Shown here: one piece after another, positions 8,788 through 16,882 of the stretch
Layout of the letters: each line of letters opens with the position of its first letter
Numbering within the stretch: the first letter of the stretch is position 1
Assembly (NCBI GenBank): GCA_903916085.1
Contig: CAIWVL010000046.1
Coordinates: 1-33,525, forward strand
Direction of reading: 5' to 3'
DNA length: 33,525 nucleotides
From: an uncultured Spartobacteria bacterium
GTDB lineage: Bacteria > Verrucomicrobiota > Verrucomicrobiia > Chthoniobacterales > Chthoniobacteraceae
Position numbers and translations under genes: made by a program
Notes under the pieces: model-generated
The model's input: only the letters and a program-made list of their open reading frames with translations
Databases searched by the model: none
What the model was told of the DNA's origin: nothing

Positions 8788-10227
8788 ATGAATGCCGTTT
8801 CCTTCCTCCCAGCCGAACGCTGGCTCAAGCGCCTTTTACCGCTCAGCATCTGCTGCCTCGCCACAGTCTTTCTCGCGACTCATACGGTTGCAGCCGAGAA
8901 CACCACGGCTCCAGATCCCGACTGTCCCTGTACAAACGCTCCAGCACCCAACACACAGCCTCCCAAACCCCCTAACAAACCACAGCCGGTCGCGAAGGCG
9001 CAACCCCCGCAGCCACCACAGGCAGCGCCCCCCCCAGTGCACGCCGCACCTACTCCCCAAACCGCCAATGCACCAACCCGAGGGCGGGGGGCCTCGATTC
9101 TTTTCCTTGGAGATTCACTGGGGCTCTGCGGTTTTGGAAAATCTTTAGACTCCAGACTGCGAAGTTCTCCCGACGTGTCTGCGGTTTACACCTACATGGC
9201 CTGCGGAACTGTACCCATTAGCTGGCTCAAAACGGGCCCCTTGGCCCGGGCGCACACAGGGTGCGGGTACTGGAGCATCGAGGGTAAACAGAGCGAAAAA
9301 GCCGCTGAAATCAAAGATACATACGGCATGGAAAAAGGCCGCCGCCCGGGCTCTCATCCAGTGCCAAAGCTAGAAAATTTATTAGAAGAACATCATCCAG
9401 ACATTCTTATTATTCAAAACGGCACCAATCTTTTGAGCCTGTTTAGTGATGGAAAGACCCTCCTGCCTGCGCGCCACGAAGTACAACTACGCGCCTACAT
9501 TTATCCCTTTCTGGAACATCTCGCAGAAAAGGCGCCCACGTTAAAAAAAGTGTATTGGGTTTGCCCGCCTGTCTCCGGAAGAGTCACTCCTGAGATCCAA
9601 AACTTTCTATTCACTCGTATAAATACACACGCCAGTCCTTTTTTACAAACCATCGACAGTCGGACGCTCATCACGTTTCCTTACAAAAATACGATGCCGG
9701 ATAAAGAGCATTTCATCGGTCACGACATGGATCTGTGGGCGGAGGGTGTGTTCAAGATCATATCTCAAGACGTGGCAAGAGGCATCAATCGGGTGGAACC
9801 CACAGCACGCCAGGCCATTCTCTCCGGTGCGACCAAAGCAGGTGCCCCACAGAAGCGACGTGACCTCGGCACAGACCGCGAGGCGATCACCGTGAAAGCC
9901 TCGCTTCTTTCCAAATCCGAGCCTCTGACATTAGAACGTCTACTGCCCTACCAGGAATCCATGGTGAGCTATCTATATCATGTGGACTCCGTCCTTTCGG
10001 GCGAATACCGCGAATCCGAAATCGTAGTCATGCACCCGGCTCACATCCGCTCAAAGCCCGAGGCACTCACCGAGTTTAAGGTTGGAAAATCTTATAAATT
10101 AGAACTTTTAGATTTTGAAGGCTCACCTTGGGAGTCGATCAAGCGCAGTGAAGGAACCGGAAGAATTGAATTGCGCCCATACATTCGTAAACAAGACGAA
10201 GCGCGTTTTCCCTCTCTGGCTCGATAG
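8788..10227 (+). CDS. Secreted SGNH/GDSL-type hydrolase with proline-rich linker and accessory C-terminal domain
   Basis: 479 aa from ATG 8788; a TTG at 8779 is possible but the ATG fits the signal peptide (ending near 'THTVAA'). After it comes a Pro/Ala/Gln-rich linker of about 55 residues ('KPPNKPQPVAKAQPPQPPQA'), then the SGNH core: 'ILFLGDSLGLCGFG' (Ser), 'YMACGTVPISW' (Gly), 'LIIQNGTNLL' (Asn) and 'PDKEHFIGHDMDLWA' (Asp/His). From about residue 370 there is a further domain similar to the end of the 4424-6121 protein. Starts 30 bp after the AlgJ-like gene and 12 bp before the next SGNH gene, so probably one operon. Role is inferred: an acetyl-esterase or acetyltransferase acting on the same polysaccharide. 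Confidence 0.78.
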   Translation: MNAVSFLPAERWLKRLLPLSICCLATVFLATHTVAAENTTAPDPDCPCTNAPAPNTQPPKPPNKPQPVAKAQPPQPPQAAPPPVHAAPTPQTANAPTRGRGASILFLGDSLGLCGFGKSLDSRLRSSPDVSAVYTYMACGTVPISWLKTGPLARAHTGCGYWSIEGKQSEKAAEIKDTYGMEKGRRPGSHPVPKLENLLEEHHPDILIIQNGTNLLSLFSDGKTLLPARHEVQLRAYIYPFLEHLAEKAPTLKKVYWVCPPVSGRVTPEIQNFLFTRINTHASPFLQTIDSRTLITFPYKNTMPDKEHFIGHDMDLWAEGVFKIISQDVARGINRVEPTARQAILSGATKAGAPQKRRDLGTDREAITVKASLLSKSEPLTLERLLPYQESMVSYLYHVDSVLSGEYRESEIVVMHPAHIRSKPEALTEFKVGKSYKLELLDFEGSPWESIKRSEGTGRIELRPYIRKQDEARFPSLAR

Positions 10228-10233
10228 AGGAGG
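10228..10233 (+). promoter_or_regulatory. Strong ribosome binding site
   Basis: AGGAGG begins right after the stop of the preceding gene and lies 6 bp before ATG 10240. It is the only textbook Shine-Dalgarno sequence I found in the window and fixes the start of the small SGNH gene. Confidence 0.8.
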
Positions 10234-10239
10234 AAGCAC

Positions 10240-10980
10240 ATGAATACAGCCCGCATCTTCCTCGTATTTCTATTGGCATTCACCGCCACCCCCGCGAAGG
10301 CAGGATACACGCTTCCGCTGTTCGGCTCTCGGCAGAATATTTTGCTGATTGGAGATTCTCTTTCTGTAGGGCCCTTTGGCCGTGAAATGCAATCTTACCT
10401 GACTGAAGAGTATGGTGAGAATCGGGTTTTTATTTACGCCGCCTGCGGCTCCTCCCCAGAAAACTGGTTGGATAGCGAGCCTTCTTTCCTGTCCAAATGC
10501 GGGGCACGTGTCAAAACTCCGCGTCTTTTTGTCCACACCGAGTACGAAAAAGGGCGGCCGCCCGAACCCTTTGCCACCCCGAAGCTCACCCCCGTTCTCC
10601 GGAGCGCGCGCCCGAACGTGGTGCTGGTTCAACTAGGTACCAACTGGTTTGATGTGCTCGAAGGAAGCTCCAGCCCAGAGGCACTCAATCGACTCGCCGC
10701 CATTCTAGAACGCTTTGCAGACACCATTCTCAACTCGGATTCCCATCCCACTCTGGTATGGATCACCCCACCCGATTCCGAACGATACCGCCGCGTTCAA
10801 GCCGACGTCACCAAAATGATCTGCTCCATCGGCCAACGCAAAAAATTTAGAACCATCGACTCCTCGAAAATGGTCCATTACGTCATGGGCCAGTCCGGCG
10901 GCGACGGTATCCACTACTACGGTCCGGACGCCTTAAAGTGGGCGGATGCAGTCAAGACGCGCCTGAAGCGTATTCTTTAA
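10240..10980 (+). CDS. Small secreted SGNH/GDSL-type hydrolase
   Basis: 246 aa with signal peptide 'MNTARIFLVFLLAFTATPAKA'. SGNH blocks: 'ILLIGDSLSVGPFG' (Ser), 'YAACGSSPENW' (Gly), 'VLVQLGTNWF' (Asn) and 'GDGIHYYGPDALKWADAV' (Asp-x-x-His). Paralogue of the 8788 gene (shared 'GR.P...PKL' segment before the Asn block) but without linker and C-terminal domain. Preceded by a strong Shine-Dalgarno site, so perhaps the best-translated protein of the island. Its stop codon overlaps that of the convergent GalT-like gene in a shared TTAA. Function inferred: periplasmic esterase or transferase for acetylated polysaccharide. Confidence 0.8.
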   Translation: MNTARIFLVFLLAFTATPAKAGYTLPLFGSRQNILLIGDSLSVGPFGREMQSYLTEEYGENRVFIYAACGSSPENWLDSEPSFLSKCGARVKTPRLFVHTEYEKGRPPEPFATPKLTPVLRSARPNVVLVQLGTNWFDVLEGSSSPEALNRLAAILERFADTILNSDSHPTLVWITPPDSERYRRVQADVTKMICSIGQRKKFRTIDSSKMVHYVMGQSGGDGIHYYGPDALKWADAVKTRLKRIL

Positions 10981-11987
10981 GCGGTACCTATTCCCCGCAA
11001 ACATTCAGCCGCGACTTCCGGCCAAACGCCGTTGACCCACGAGCCCGTTGCCAGCTCCAAAGGCCCACTCGGGTAGAGTCTCGGTAGGATCTCAATGTGC
11101 CACCGAAAGTCGCGCTCAATAGACCCCCAGTGGTCTTGGCGCTGAGTTCGGGTCGGGGCAGTGATGAGGGCGAGTTGGTAAGGGGGATGGTCCAACGCAC
11201 CATTAAGCTTCGTTAATGCGACCTGCAAGGCATCCGCCAACTGCACCACTTCGGCGTCTGTGATCGCGAAATAATCTGGGCTCTGGCGTTTTGGGTACAC
11301 CGATAGCTCAAAAGGTGTCCGCGAAGCGTACGGGCAGAATACGCAGAATCCGTGGTTTTCGTACACCACACGAGAGCCGGTGCGGAGCTCTTCACTGAGA
11401 ATGTCCTCAAAAATAGAGCGTTTCTTCTGACTATAAAAAGACCGCGCCACTTCCAGCTTGCGCTTCAAGCGAGCTGGGATCACGGCCATGGCCACGAGTT
11501 GGCTCAGGGCATGCGGCAGCAGCGCGCCGGCCGGCCTGCCAACAGCTTTGACCACGGAAAAGGCCCGCAAGCGCACATCACGCATCAGGTCGATCATCCG
11601 CAGTTTCCAAGCCGCAAGCACTTGTTCAATTTGCCAAAGATCGAGCTGTTCGAGAGCGCGGCTATCGCTGGTTTCAATAATGACTTCATGTGCGCCTAAA
11701 CCATCCATGTGGTCATAGAAACCGTCGCTATGACGGGTCGGATCACCTTCGACGCGGAGCACTGGCGCGCGATTCGGAACGACGCGTACCTTCCATTGCC
11801 CATCAGCAGTCACCTGGTGAAGAGTGTGTGGCGAGTACTGTTCCAGCCCGGCCAAAAAAGGGTTTGCAGCCGTTTGTGCCGCGTTTTCCTCCAGCACAGA
11901 AGCCGCCGGAGCCTGATGCGCGCGAGCCTCTGAAAAAAGCGTCCACTCATCCGTCAGCGGATCCAACCGCATCTCGTTTTTGTGCAT
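10977..11987 (-). CDS. GalT-fold nucleotidyltransferase-like protein lacking catalytic residues
   Basis: 336 aa from ATG 11987 (MHKNEMRLDPLTDEWTLFS). The fold signature is clear: 'LDPLTDEWTLFSEARA', 'VRVVPNRAPVLRVEG', 'GAHEVIIETSD', 'AGALLPHALSQLVAMAVIP', 'PFELSVYPKRQSPDYF' and 'DFRWHIEILPRLYPSG' all line up with galactose-1-phosphate uridylyltransferase. Key residues are missing: the zinc CPFC motif reads NPFL, the Zn-ligand His after 'IIET.D' is Ser, and the HxH nucleophile motif (HPHSQ or HSHSQ) reads HALSQ, losing the second His. So it is GalT-like by descent but unlikely to act by the classical uridylyl-His mechanism. No other Leloir gene is nearby. Confidence 0.75.
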   Translation of the reverse strand: MHKNEMRLDPLTDEWTLFSEARAHQAPAASVLEENAAQTAANPFLAGLEQYSPHTLHQVTADGQWKVRVVPNRAPVLRVEGDPTRHSDGFYDHMDGLGAHEVIIETSDSRALEQLDLWQIEQVLAAWKLRMIDLMRDVRLRAFSVVKAVGRPAGALLPHALSQLVAMAVIPARLKRKLEVARSFYSQKKRSIFEDILSEELRTGSRVVYENHGFCVFCPYASRTPFELSVYPKRQSPDYFAITDAEVVQLADALQVALTKLNGALDHPPYQLALITAPTRTQRQDHWGSIERDFRWHIEILPRLYPSGPLELATGSWVNGVWPEVAAECLRGIGTA

Positions 11988-12094
11988 GGGGCCGTTTTTA
12001 ACGGTACGCAGGGTATTGTACAAGCCAAGGGGCGGAATAGCGTGCAGCTATTAGATAGTACGAGCTAGAAATACAGACGAGGGCAGGGGAGCGT

Positions 12095-12514
12095 TTACTC
12101 GCCCAGGATCGAGACGACTAGGGTGCGTTGATGCGGGGCGCGGCGGTGTTCAAAAAGGAAAATTCCCTGCCACGTGCCCAGCTGAAGCCTCGCCTGCGCA
12201 ACGGGAATCACCTCGCTTGTGCGGGTAAGCACCATGCGTAGGTGCGACGGCATGTCATCCGGTCCTTCGTCGGTGTGCACGAAGTAGTCCGTGTCTTCGG
12301 GCACCAAACGTTCAAAAAAAGCGGCTAGATCGTGGCGGGCGGTGGGATCTGCATTTTCATAAATGACAAGGCTCGCGCTGGTGTGCTGGATGAAAACGGT
12401 GACTGTACCAGTGCGCACACCGCTTTCCTGGAGGAGACGGGCGACGGGGTTGGTGATTTCGTAGGTACCCTTGCCGTGCGTCTGAACGGTGAAAGAGCTG
12501 GTAAAAGCGCGCAT
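12095..12514 (-). CDS. yjbQ: YjbQ-family protein (UPF0047)
   Basis: 139 aa from ATG 12514; the track extends 36 residues further upstream, over the divergent yebC start, with no family support. Conserved blocks: 'VTVFIQHTSASLVIYENADP', 'DLAAFFERLVPE', 'HTDEGPDDMPSHLRMVLT', and 'LGTWQGIFLFEHRR'. The family is widespread and small; some members show weak thiamine-phosphate synthase activity, but the physiological role is unsettled. Divergent from yebC with an 82-bp gap. Confidence 0.88.
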   Translation of the reverse strand: MRAFTSSFTVQTHGKGTYEITNPVARLLQESGVRTGTVTVFIQHTSASLVIYENADPTARHDLAAFFERLVPEDTDYFVHTDEGPDDMPSHLRMVLTRTSEVIPVAQARLQLGTWQGIFLFEHRRAPHQRTLVVSILGE

Positions 12515-12556
12515 GGCCTGATCCCAGCGCAAGAGGCGGGCGCTTGGCAAATGCTG

Positions 12557-12586
12557 TTTACCTCGGGGGAAAGCGGCTGCTATACT
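12557..12586 (+). promoter_or_regulatory. Candidate sigma70-type promoter of yebC
   Basis: TTTACC (12557-12562), 18-bp spacer, TATACT (12581-12586). Transcription would start within a few bases of ATG 12597, so the mRNA would be nearly leaderless. Prediction from motif match only. Confidence 0.4.
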
Positions 12587-12596
12587 CCAAAGCCTT

Positions 12597-13328
12597 ATGG
12601 GTCGCCAGTGGTTACTAGCCAAACGTCAGGTTAACGCAAAGAAACGCTCCGCCGCCACGGGGAAACTCGTCAAGGAAATCGCCGTCGCCGCCAAAATGGG
12701 CGGCCCCGATCCGGACGGTAATGCTCGGCTGTTCGCAGCCATCGAAAAAGCGCGCAGAGAATCCGTCTCCCGAGACGTGATTGAACGCGCCATTAAGAAA
12801 GGCGCGGGGCTTGGGGGAGAAAAGATGCTCATGGAGGAGGTCGCCTTCGAAGGCTATGCCCCGCACAAAATCCCGCTCATTGTGGAAGTCCTCACCGATA
12901 ATAATAACCGCACGGCACCCGAGATCCGAGTGTTATTCAAAAAAGGACAGCTTGGTGCGCCCGGAAGTAACAAGTTCCTGTTTGATCACGTGGGGCTCGT
13001 GGAAGCCCACCACGCTGCCGACGGGGTGGATCCCGAGGAAGCTGCGATCGAGGCCGGGGCTCAAAATTTTGAACCCCTCACGCACGAACAGAACGACGAC
13101 ATCCCAGCGGATGCGCTCGGGGTCCGGTTCATCACGGAGCGCACAGACCTGCATTCTGTTTCGAAGTGGCTGGGAGCGCATGGCTGGACGATTGTAACTT
13201 CGGAAATGGGCTATCTCCCCAAGAACTTCCCAGAGCTCACGGAAGCGCAGCAATCTGAAGTGGCCGAGTTTTTAGAAGCCTTGGACGAACATGACGACGT
13301 CCACCGTGTGTGGGCGGCGGTGCGATAG
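12597..13328 (+). CDS. yebC: YebC/PmpR-family protein
   Basis: 243 aa, full length for the family. The N-terminus 'KRSAATGKLVKEIAVAAKMG' followed by 'GPDPDGNARLFAAIEKARRE' and 'DVIERAIKKGAG', then 'EGYAPHKIPLIVEVLTDNNN' and 'LFKKGQLGAPGSNKFLFDHVG', are YebC hallmarks. The opening 'MGRQWLLAKRQVNAKK' departs from the usual MAGHSKWxNIKHRK, resembling the YeeN-like branch. Described as DNA-binding regulators (PmpR) and, in recent work, as ribosome-associated factors that relieve stalling. Convergent with mnmG across a gap that contains a parS site. Confidence 0.9.
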   Translation: MGRQWLLAKRQVNAKKRSAATGKLVKEIAVAAKMGGPDPDGNARLFAAIEKARRESVSRDVIERAIKKGAGLGGEKMLMEEVAFEGYAPHKIPLIVEVLTDNNNRTAPEIRVLFKKGQLGAPGSNKFLFDHVGLVEAHHAADGVDPEEAAIEAGAQNFEPLTHEQNDDIPADALGVRFITERTDLHSVSKWLGAHGWTIVTSEMGYLPKNFPELTEAQQSEVAEFLEALDEHDDVHRVWAAVR

Positions 13329-13446
13329 GTAAAACGTTGAGCGGCGGGTGAAGCAGATTTCCGAGGAGCCACAGGGGAGAGCGCGGAGAGCGAAAGGAAA
13401 TCTGCGCGCAAAACGGCCAAAAAACAGACTAAAACCGCCGGAATTA

Positions 13447-13497
13447 CCCCTAGAAGGGGCCTCCGGCAGGTGGGGAAGGTGTCCATAGCGGACACCT
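13447..13497. other. Tandem small hairpins between yebC and mnmG
   Basis: Two inverted repeats lie between convergent genes: CCCC-TAGAA-GGGG (13447-13459) and AGGTGTCC-ATAGC-GGACACCT (13477-13497). No T-run follows either on the plus strand, so neither is a classical intrinsic terminator. They may still end transcripts or shield the adjacent parS site. Confidence 0.4.
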
Positions 13498-13535
13498 CCC
13501 ATCAAAAGCAGCACTCTGCGCCTCTCGGGGTCCGT

Positions 13536-13551
13536 TGTTCCACGTGGAACA
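13536..13551. other. parS: parS-type centromere site 1
   Basis: TGTTCCACGTGGAACA, a perfect 16-bp palindrome; here the symmetry extends to 22 bp (13533-13554). It matches the broadly conserved chromosomal parS sequence bound by ParB, closest to the Pseudomonas-type version. It lies between the convergent yebC and mnmG genes. Four identical copies occur within 3.4 kb, which excludes chance. Confidence 0.88.
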
Positions 13552-13560
13552 ACGCCAAGC

Positions 13561-15456
13561 CTACGCCACGTCCCCGGTGGGTTCTGGCTCATGCCACGCC
13601 GCCCGAGGCTTGTCCAACAACAACCCCAACAACGCCAAATCCGATGGCGTCACGCCGCTGATCCTACCCGCCTGTCCCAACGTTGCAGGACGGAACTTCT
13701 CGAGTTTCTGCCGGGCCTCAATCCGTAAACCTCGCACCCGCGCGTAATCCAAATCCGGCGGCAACGCCCGCCCGTCCTGGGAACGCAACTTCTCAACCGC
13801 CATGTGCTGGCGGCTAATGTACCCCGCGTAGCGCAAATCAATCTCCACCGCATCCCAAGCTTCCGCTGGGAAGGGACGCCGGATTTCCTCCGGCAACTCG
13901 CGCCAATCCGTCTCTGGACGTCTCAACCACTGCGCCACACGCCCCTCGCCATGCCGCGTTTGCTCCGCATAAGTCACAAGTTCGGCGAGCTGACGACGGC
14001 GCGCTTCCGCCCGGTCCGCGCGCTCGGTATCCACCAAACCCGCCTCCCGGGCCAGGGGAGTCAGCCGCAAATCGGCGTTATCGTGACGCAAAAGCAACCG
14101 GTGCTCGGCACGGCTGGTGAACATCCGGTACGGCTCCTCGGTACCGCGGAGCACGAGGTCATCCACCAGAACGCCCAGATAAGCATCCGCCCGGCTCAGA
14201 ATCAGAGGCATTTTTCCGAGCACCTTCAGGGCAGCATTGGCACCGGCTAGAAGTCCTTGGCCAGCGGCTTCCTCGTAGCCAGAGGTTCCATTGATTTGAC
14301 CCGCGAAATACAACCCGGGTAGGCGCCGCGTTTCGAGGGTAGAATGGAGCTGCGTCGGCGGGCAGTAATCGTATTCGACAGCGTACCCAGGCCGGAGAAT
14401 CACGGCGTTTTCAAGACCCGGCACAGTGTGCAGAAAGGCGTATTGAACCTCCAGCGGGAGCGAGGTTGAGATGCCATTGACGTAGAATTCCTCAGTATGA
14501 CGACCTTCGGGTTCGAGGAACAGCTGATGCCGATCCTTCTCCGCAAAGCGCACCACCTTGTCTTCGATGGACGGACAATAGCGCGGCCCCACGCCTTCAA
14601 TGTGCCCGGCGTAGAGGGGAGATTGATGAAGGTTATCGCGGATAATCCCGTGGGTCGCGGGGTTAGTGTAGGTGCTCCAGCAGGGCATTTGTTCCACGTG
14701 GAACACACCCGCACACCACCGGTTCAGGGTGAAAATGTCGTTTCCTCCACCCCCAATCCGCTCCGGCAAGCTCGAAAACGGGACCGGAATTTCATCGCCG
14801 CCCTGGACCTCGCACTTTGAAAAATCAATGCTCCGGCCGTTCAACCGGCAAGGCGTCCCCGTCTTAAAACGACCCACCTCAAACCCCAATTCCCGCAGAC
14901 TGTCGCTCAAGGTGGAAACACTATCGCCAAGCCTTCCACCCGCCGCGTTCTGAAGCCCGATATGCAGCAACCCCCGCATGAAAGTTCCCGTCGTCACCAC
15001 CACCGAACGCCCCAAAATCCTTAGCCCCAAACTCGTCTCCACACCACACGCCCCATCGTCATCCCGCAGAATCCGCACCGCGTTGCCCTGACAAAGCGTC
15101 AAGCCAGACGTGCGCTCCAACTCCGCCTTGGCCCGAAACTGGTACGCCTTCTTGTCGCACTGCGCGCGGGGAGACCGAACGCTCGGACCTTTCCGAGCAT
15201 TTAGCATCCGGAACTGGATTCCCGTGGCGTCGGTATTCAATCCCATGAGGCCGCCCAGAGCGTCAATCTCACGCACGATCTGACCCTTGGCCTGACCGCC
15301 GATTGCTGGATTGCAAGACATCTGCCCGACGGAGTCCAGGTTTTGAGTCAGCAATAGCGCCGAGCACCCGAGACGCGCAGCGGCCAGGGCGGCCTCGATT
15401 CCGGCGTGTCCGGCGCCGAGGACGATCACATCGTAGCGGGTGGGGAGAGTGTACAT
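13561..15456 (-). CDS. mnmG: tRNA uridine-5-carboxymethylaminomethyl modification enzyme MnmG (GidA)
   Basis: 631 aa from ATG 15456 ([21 protein letters not shown]); the track start 84 codons upstream is unsupported. FAD-binding '[20 protein letters not shown]', '[20 protein letters not shown]', '[20 protein letters not shown]', '[12 protein letters not shown]', '[18 protein letters not shown]', '[18 protein letters not shown]' and C-terminal 'RYAGYISRQ' are all present. With MnmE it installs the cmnm5 group on wobble U34 of certain tRNAs. In many bacteria gidA sits beside gidB-parA-parB near oriC; here parS sites surround it, and one lies inside it, but parAB are not in the window. Confidence 0.96.
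   Translation of the reverse strand: MYTLPTRYDVIVLGAGHAGIEAALAAARLGCSALLLTQNLDSVGQMSCNPAIGGQAKGQIVREIDALGGLMGLNTDATGIQFRMLNARKGPSVRSPRAQCDKKAYQFRAKAELERTSGLTLCQGNAVRILRDDDGACGVETSLGLRILGRSVVVTTGTFMRGLLHIGLQNAAGGRLGDSVSTLSDSLRELGFEVGRFKTGTPCRLNGRSIDFSKCEVQGGDEIPVPFSSLPERIGGGGNDIFTLNRWCAGVFHVEQMPCWSTYTNPATHGIIRDNLHQSPLYAGHIEGVGPRYCPSIEDKVVRFAEKDRHQLFLEPEGRHTEEFYVNGISTSLPLEVQYAFLHTVPGLENAVILRPGYAVEYDYCPPTQLHSTLETRRLPGLYFAGQINGTSGYEEAAGQGLLAGANAALKVLGKMPLILSRADAYLGVLVDDLVLRGTEEPYRMFTSRAEHRLLLRHDNADLRLTPLAREAGLVDTERADRAEARRRQLAELVTYAEQTRHGEGRVAQWLRRPETDWRELPEEIRRPFPAEAWDAVEIDLRYAGYISRQHMAVEKLRSQDGRALPPDLDYARVRGLRIEARQKLEKFRPATLGQAGRISGVTPSDLALLGLLLDKPRAAWHEPEPTGDVA
14690..14705. other. parS: parS-type centromere site 2, inside mnmG
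   Basis: A second identical TGTTCCACGTGGAACA, embedded in the mnmG reading frame where it encodes FHVEQ just before '[14 protein letters not shown]'. This aligns with the variable 'HPxQvPCyiThTN' region of other MnmG proteins, so the protein seems to have absorbed the site without damage. Confidence 0.88.
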
Positions 15457-15555
15457 GAAGAGTAGGGTGCGAGGTGGCTGAGCGGTTCGTGGGAGGGGGA
15501 CCGGAGAACGCATCCCAAGCATAGCAGACCAGAGGCCCAAGCCAAGGACAGGCCG

Positions 15556-15571
15556 TGTTCCACGTGGAACA
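15556..15571. other. parS: parS-type centromere site 3
   Basis: Third identical TGTTCCACGTGGAACA, in the gap between the mnmG start (15456) and the stop of the cysteine desulfurase (15718). It sits 100 bp upstream of mnmG, so ParB binding could also affect mnmG transcription (inference). Confidence 0.88.
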
Positions 15572-15717
15572 ATGCCAGTTCTGAGGCAATTTTTCACCAC
15601 CCGTCCGCTATAGTCACCCTCTATGCCGTATACTGACCCCTTTAAGGGCCATTTCTGGCGTTTTCGAGGGTATTTTTCTCTCAAACCGGGGGAGCGCACC
15701 CCCATCACAGGTCCCGC

Positions 15718-16845
15718 TTACCCGCGCACCCCCCACCGGGACCAAATCGCTTCCGTCCGCCGCACTAACTCCGCCCAATCCGTGGGCGTTGTGTCCCAAC
15801 CCGCACTGAAGCGAACCGACCGGTCGCTCTCCTGCGCTGCTACGCCCATGGCGGCTAACACACGCGACGGTTTTTCTTGGCCGCTCGCGCACGCCGACCC
15901 CGCAGAAGCAGCCACGCCTGCCGCGTCCAAGCGAACCACCCAACGCTGGCGACAATCCCCCAAAGCGGGGAGCAAAAGCGTGCACGTGTTCCAAAGCCGA
16001 TCCACGCCCGCACCCAACACGCGCGCCCCAGGTGCCGCGCGAAGCAACTCCGACTCCACCTGCGCACGCAACGCCAGACGGTTTTCCACCTCCTGAAACC
16101 GCTCCCCGCACGCCTCTAAGGCGGCGACCAAAGCCACCGCGCCCGCCACATCCCGGGTGCCTGCACGCCGACCTTCTTCTTGAGCGCCTCCCCGCAACAA
16201 AGCACCCAAGGGCGTGTTGGTTTTTAAAAAACCGATTCCCACAGGCGCACCGCATTTGTGGGCGCTGGCAAACAGATAGTCGCATGCACCCAGACCACGC
16301 GCCGGGAGACGCCCCAACCATTGAGTCGCATCGCAAACAAACGGAACGCCGCTCGCCCGACACGCGGCAAGCGCTTCCTGCCAGGGCTGGAGGACACCCG
16401 TCTCGTTATTGGCCGCCATTAGAACCACCGCTGCGGGACGGGGACCGGTCAGAGCCCCGGCCAAAGGGGCGAGCTCCAGACGACCGCTCGGAGAAACAGG
16501 GAGCTCCCGTACACGGTTAGGAAACCAATAAGCGGCGGCTTCACTCACGCAGGGATGTTCGATCGCGGAAATCCAGAGCGGCGCCTCGGGCGGGGAAACT
16601 GCGGCGAGATGGGCAAGGATCGTAGCTGCGGCTTCTGTGGCACCACTTGTCCAGACCAGGGATTGAGAAGGGCAGTCGAGAAGGGCGGCGAGGGTTTCGC
16701 GGGCGGCTTCCAGAGTGAAATCGGCGCGCTGCCCGAGGCGATGGGCGCTCGCTGGGTTGGCAGGAAAACGGTCGTGAGCGTCTAGCCAGGCGGCGCGGGC
16801 GGCTGGGTGGAGCGGGGCGGTGGCGTTGTGATCGAGGTAAAGCAT
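15718..16845 (-). CDS. Cysteine desulfurase (NifS/IscS-like)
   Basis: 375 aa from ATG 16845 (MLYLDHNATAPLHPAA); the track extension upstream merely translates the parS site. PLP fold-type I motifs: 'TSGATEAAATI', 'AIEHPCVSEAA', 'NNETGVLQPW', 'FVCDATQWLG', PLP-lysine 'FASAHKCGAPVG', 'GGAQEEGRRAGTRDVAG' and the active-site cysteine in 'SAGSACASGQEKPSRVL'. Known role: release of sulfur from cysteine for Fe-S clusters or tRNA thiolation. Being upstream of mnmG on the same strand, a tRNA-modification link is possible (inference). A second, distinct homologue begins at 32808. Confidence 0.9.
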   Translation of the reverse strand: MLYLDHNATAPLHPAARAAWLDAHDRFPANPASAHRLGQRADFTLEAARETLAALLDCPSQSLVWTSGATEAAATILAHLAAVSPPEAPLWISAIEHPCVSEAAAYWFPNRVRELPVSPSGRLELAPLAGALTGPRPAAVVLMAANNETGVLQPWQEALAACRASGVPFVCDATQWLGRLPARGLGACDYLFASAHKCGAPVGIGFLKTNTPLGALLRGGAQEEGRRAGTRDVAGAVALVAALEACGERFQEVENRLALRAQVESELLRAAPGARVLGAGVDRLWNTCTLLLPALGDCRQRWVVRLDAAGVAASAGSACASGQEKPSRVLAAMGVAAQESDRSVRFSAGWDTTPTDWAELVRRTEAIWSRWGVRG

Positions 16846-16858
16846 GGGGGCGGGGGCG

Positions 16859-16874
16859 TGTTCCACGTGGAACA
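16859..16874. other. parS: parS-type centromere site 4
   Basis: Fourth identical TGTTCCACGTGGAACA, 13 bp upstream of the cysteine desulfurase ATG and just beyond the stop of the CPBP gene. Spacing between the four sites is about 1.15, 0.87 and 1.30 kb. Confidence 0.88.
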
Positions 16875-16882
16875 AAGCGCAC

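Noticed and set aside
8935-9075. Proline-codon-rich stretch as a tandem DNA repeat
   Set aside because: Low-complexity CCN codons of the linker; no regular repeat unit.
15614-16363. 249-aa minus-strand Gly/Arg-rich ORF
   Set aside because: Out-of-frame shadow of the cysteine desulfurase; composition typical of GC-rich frame shadows.
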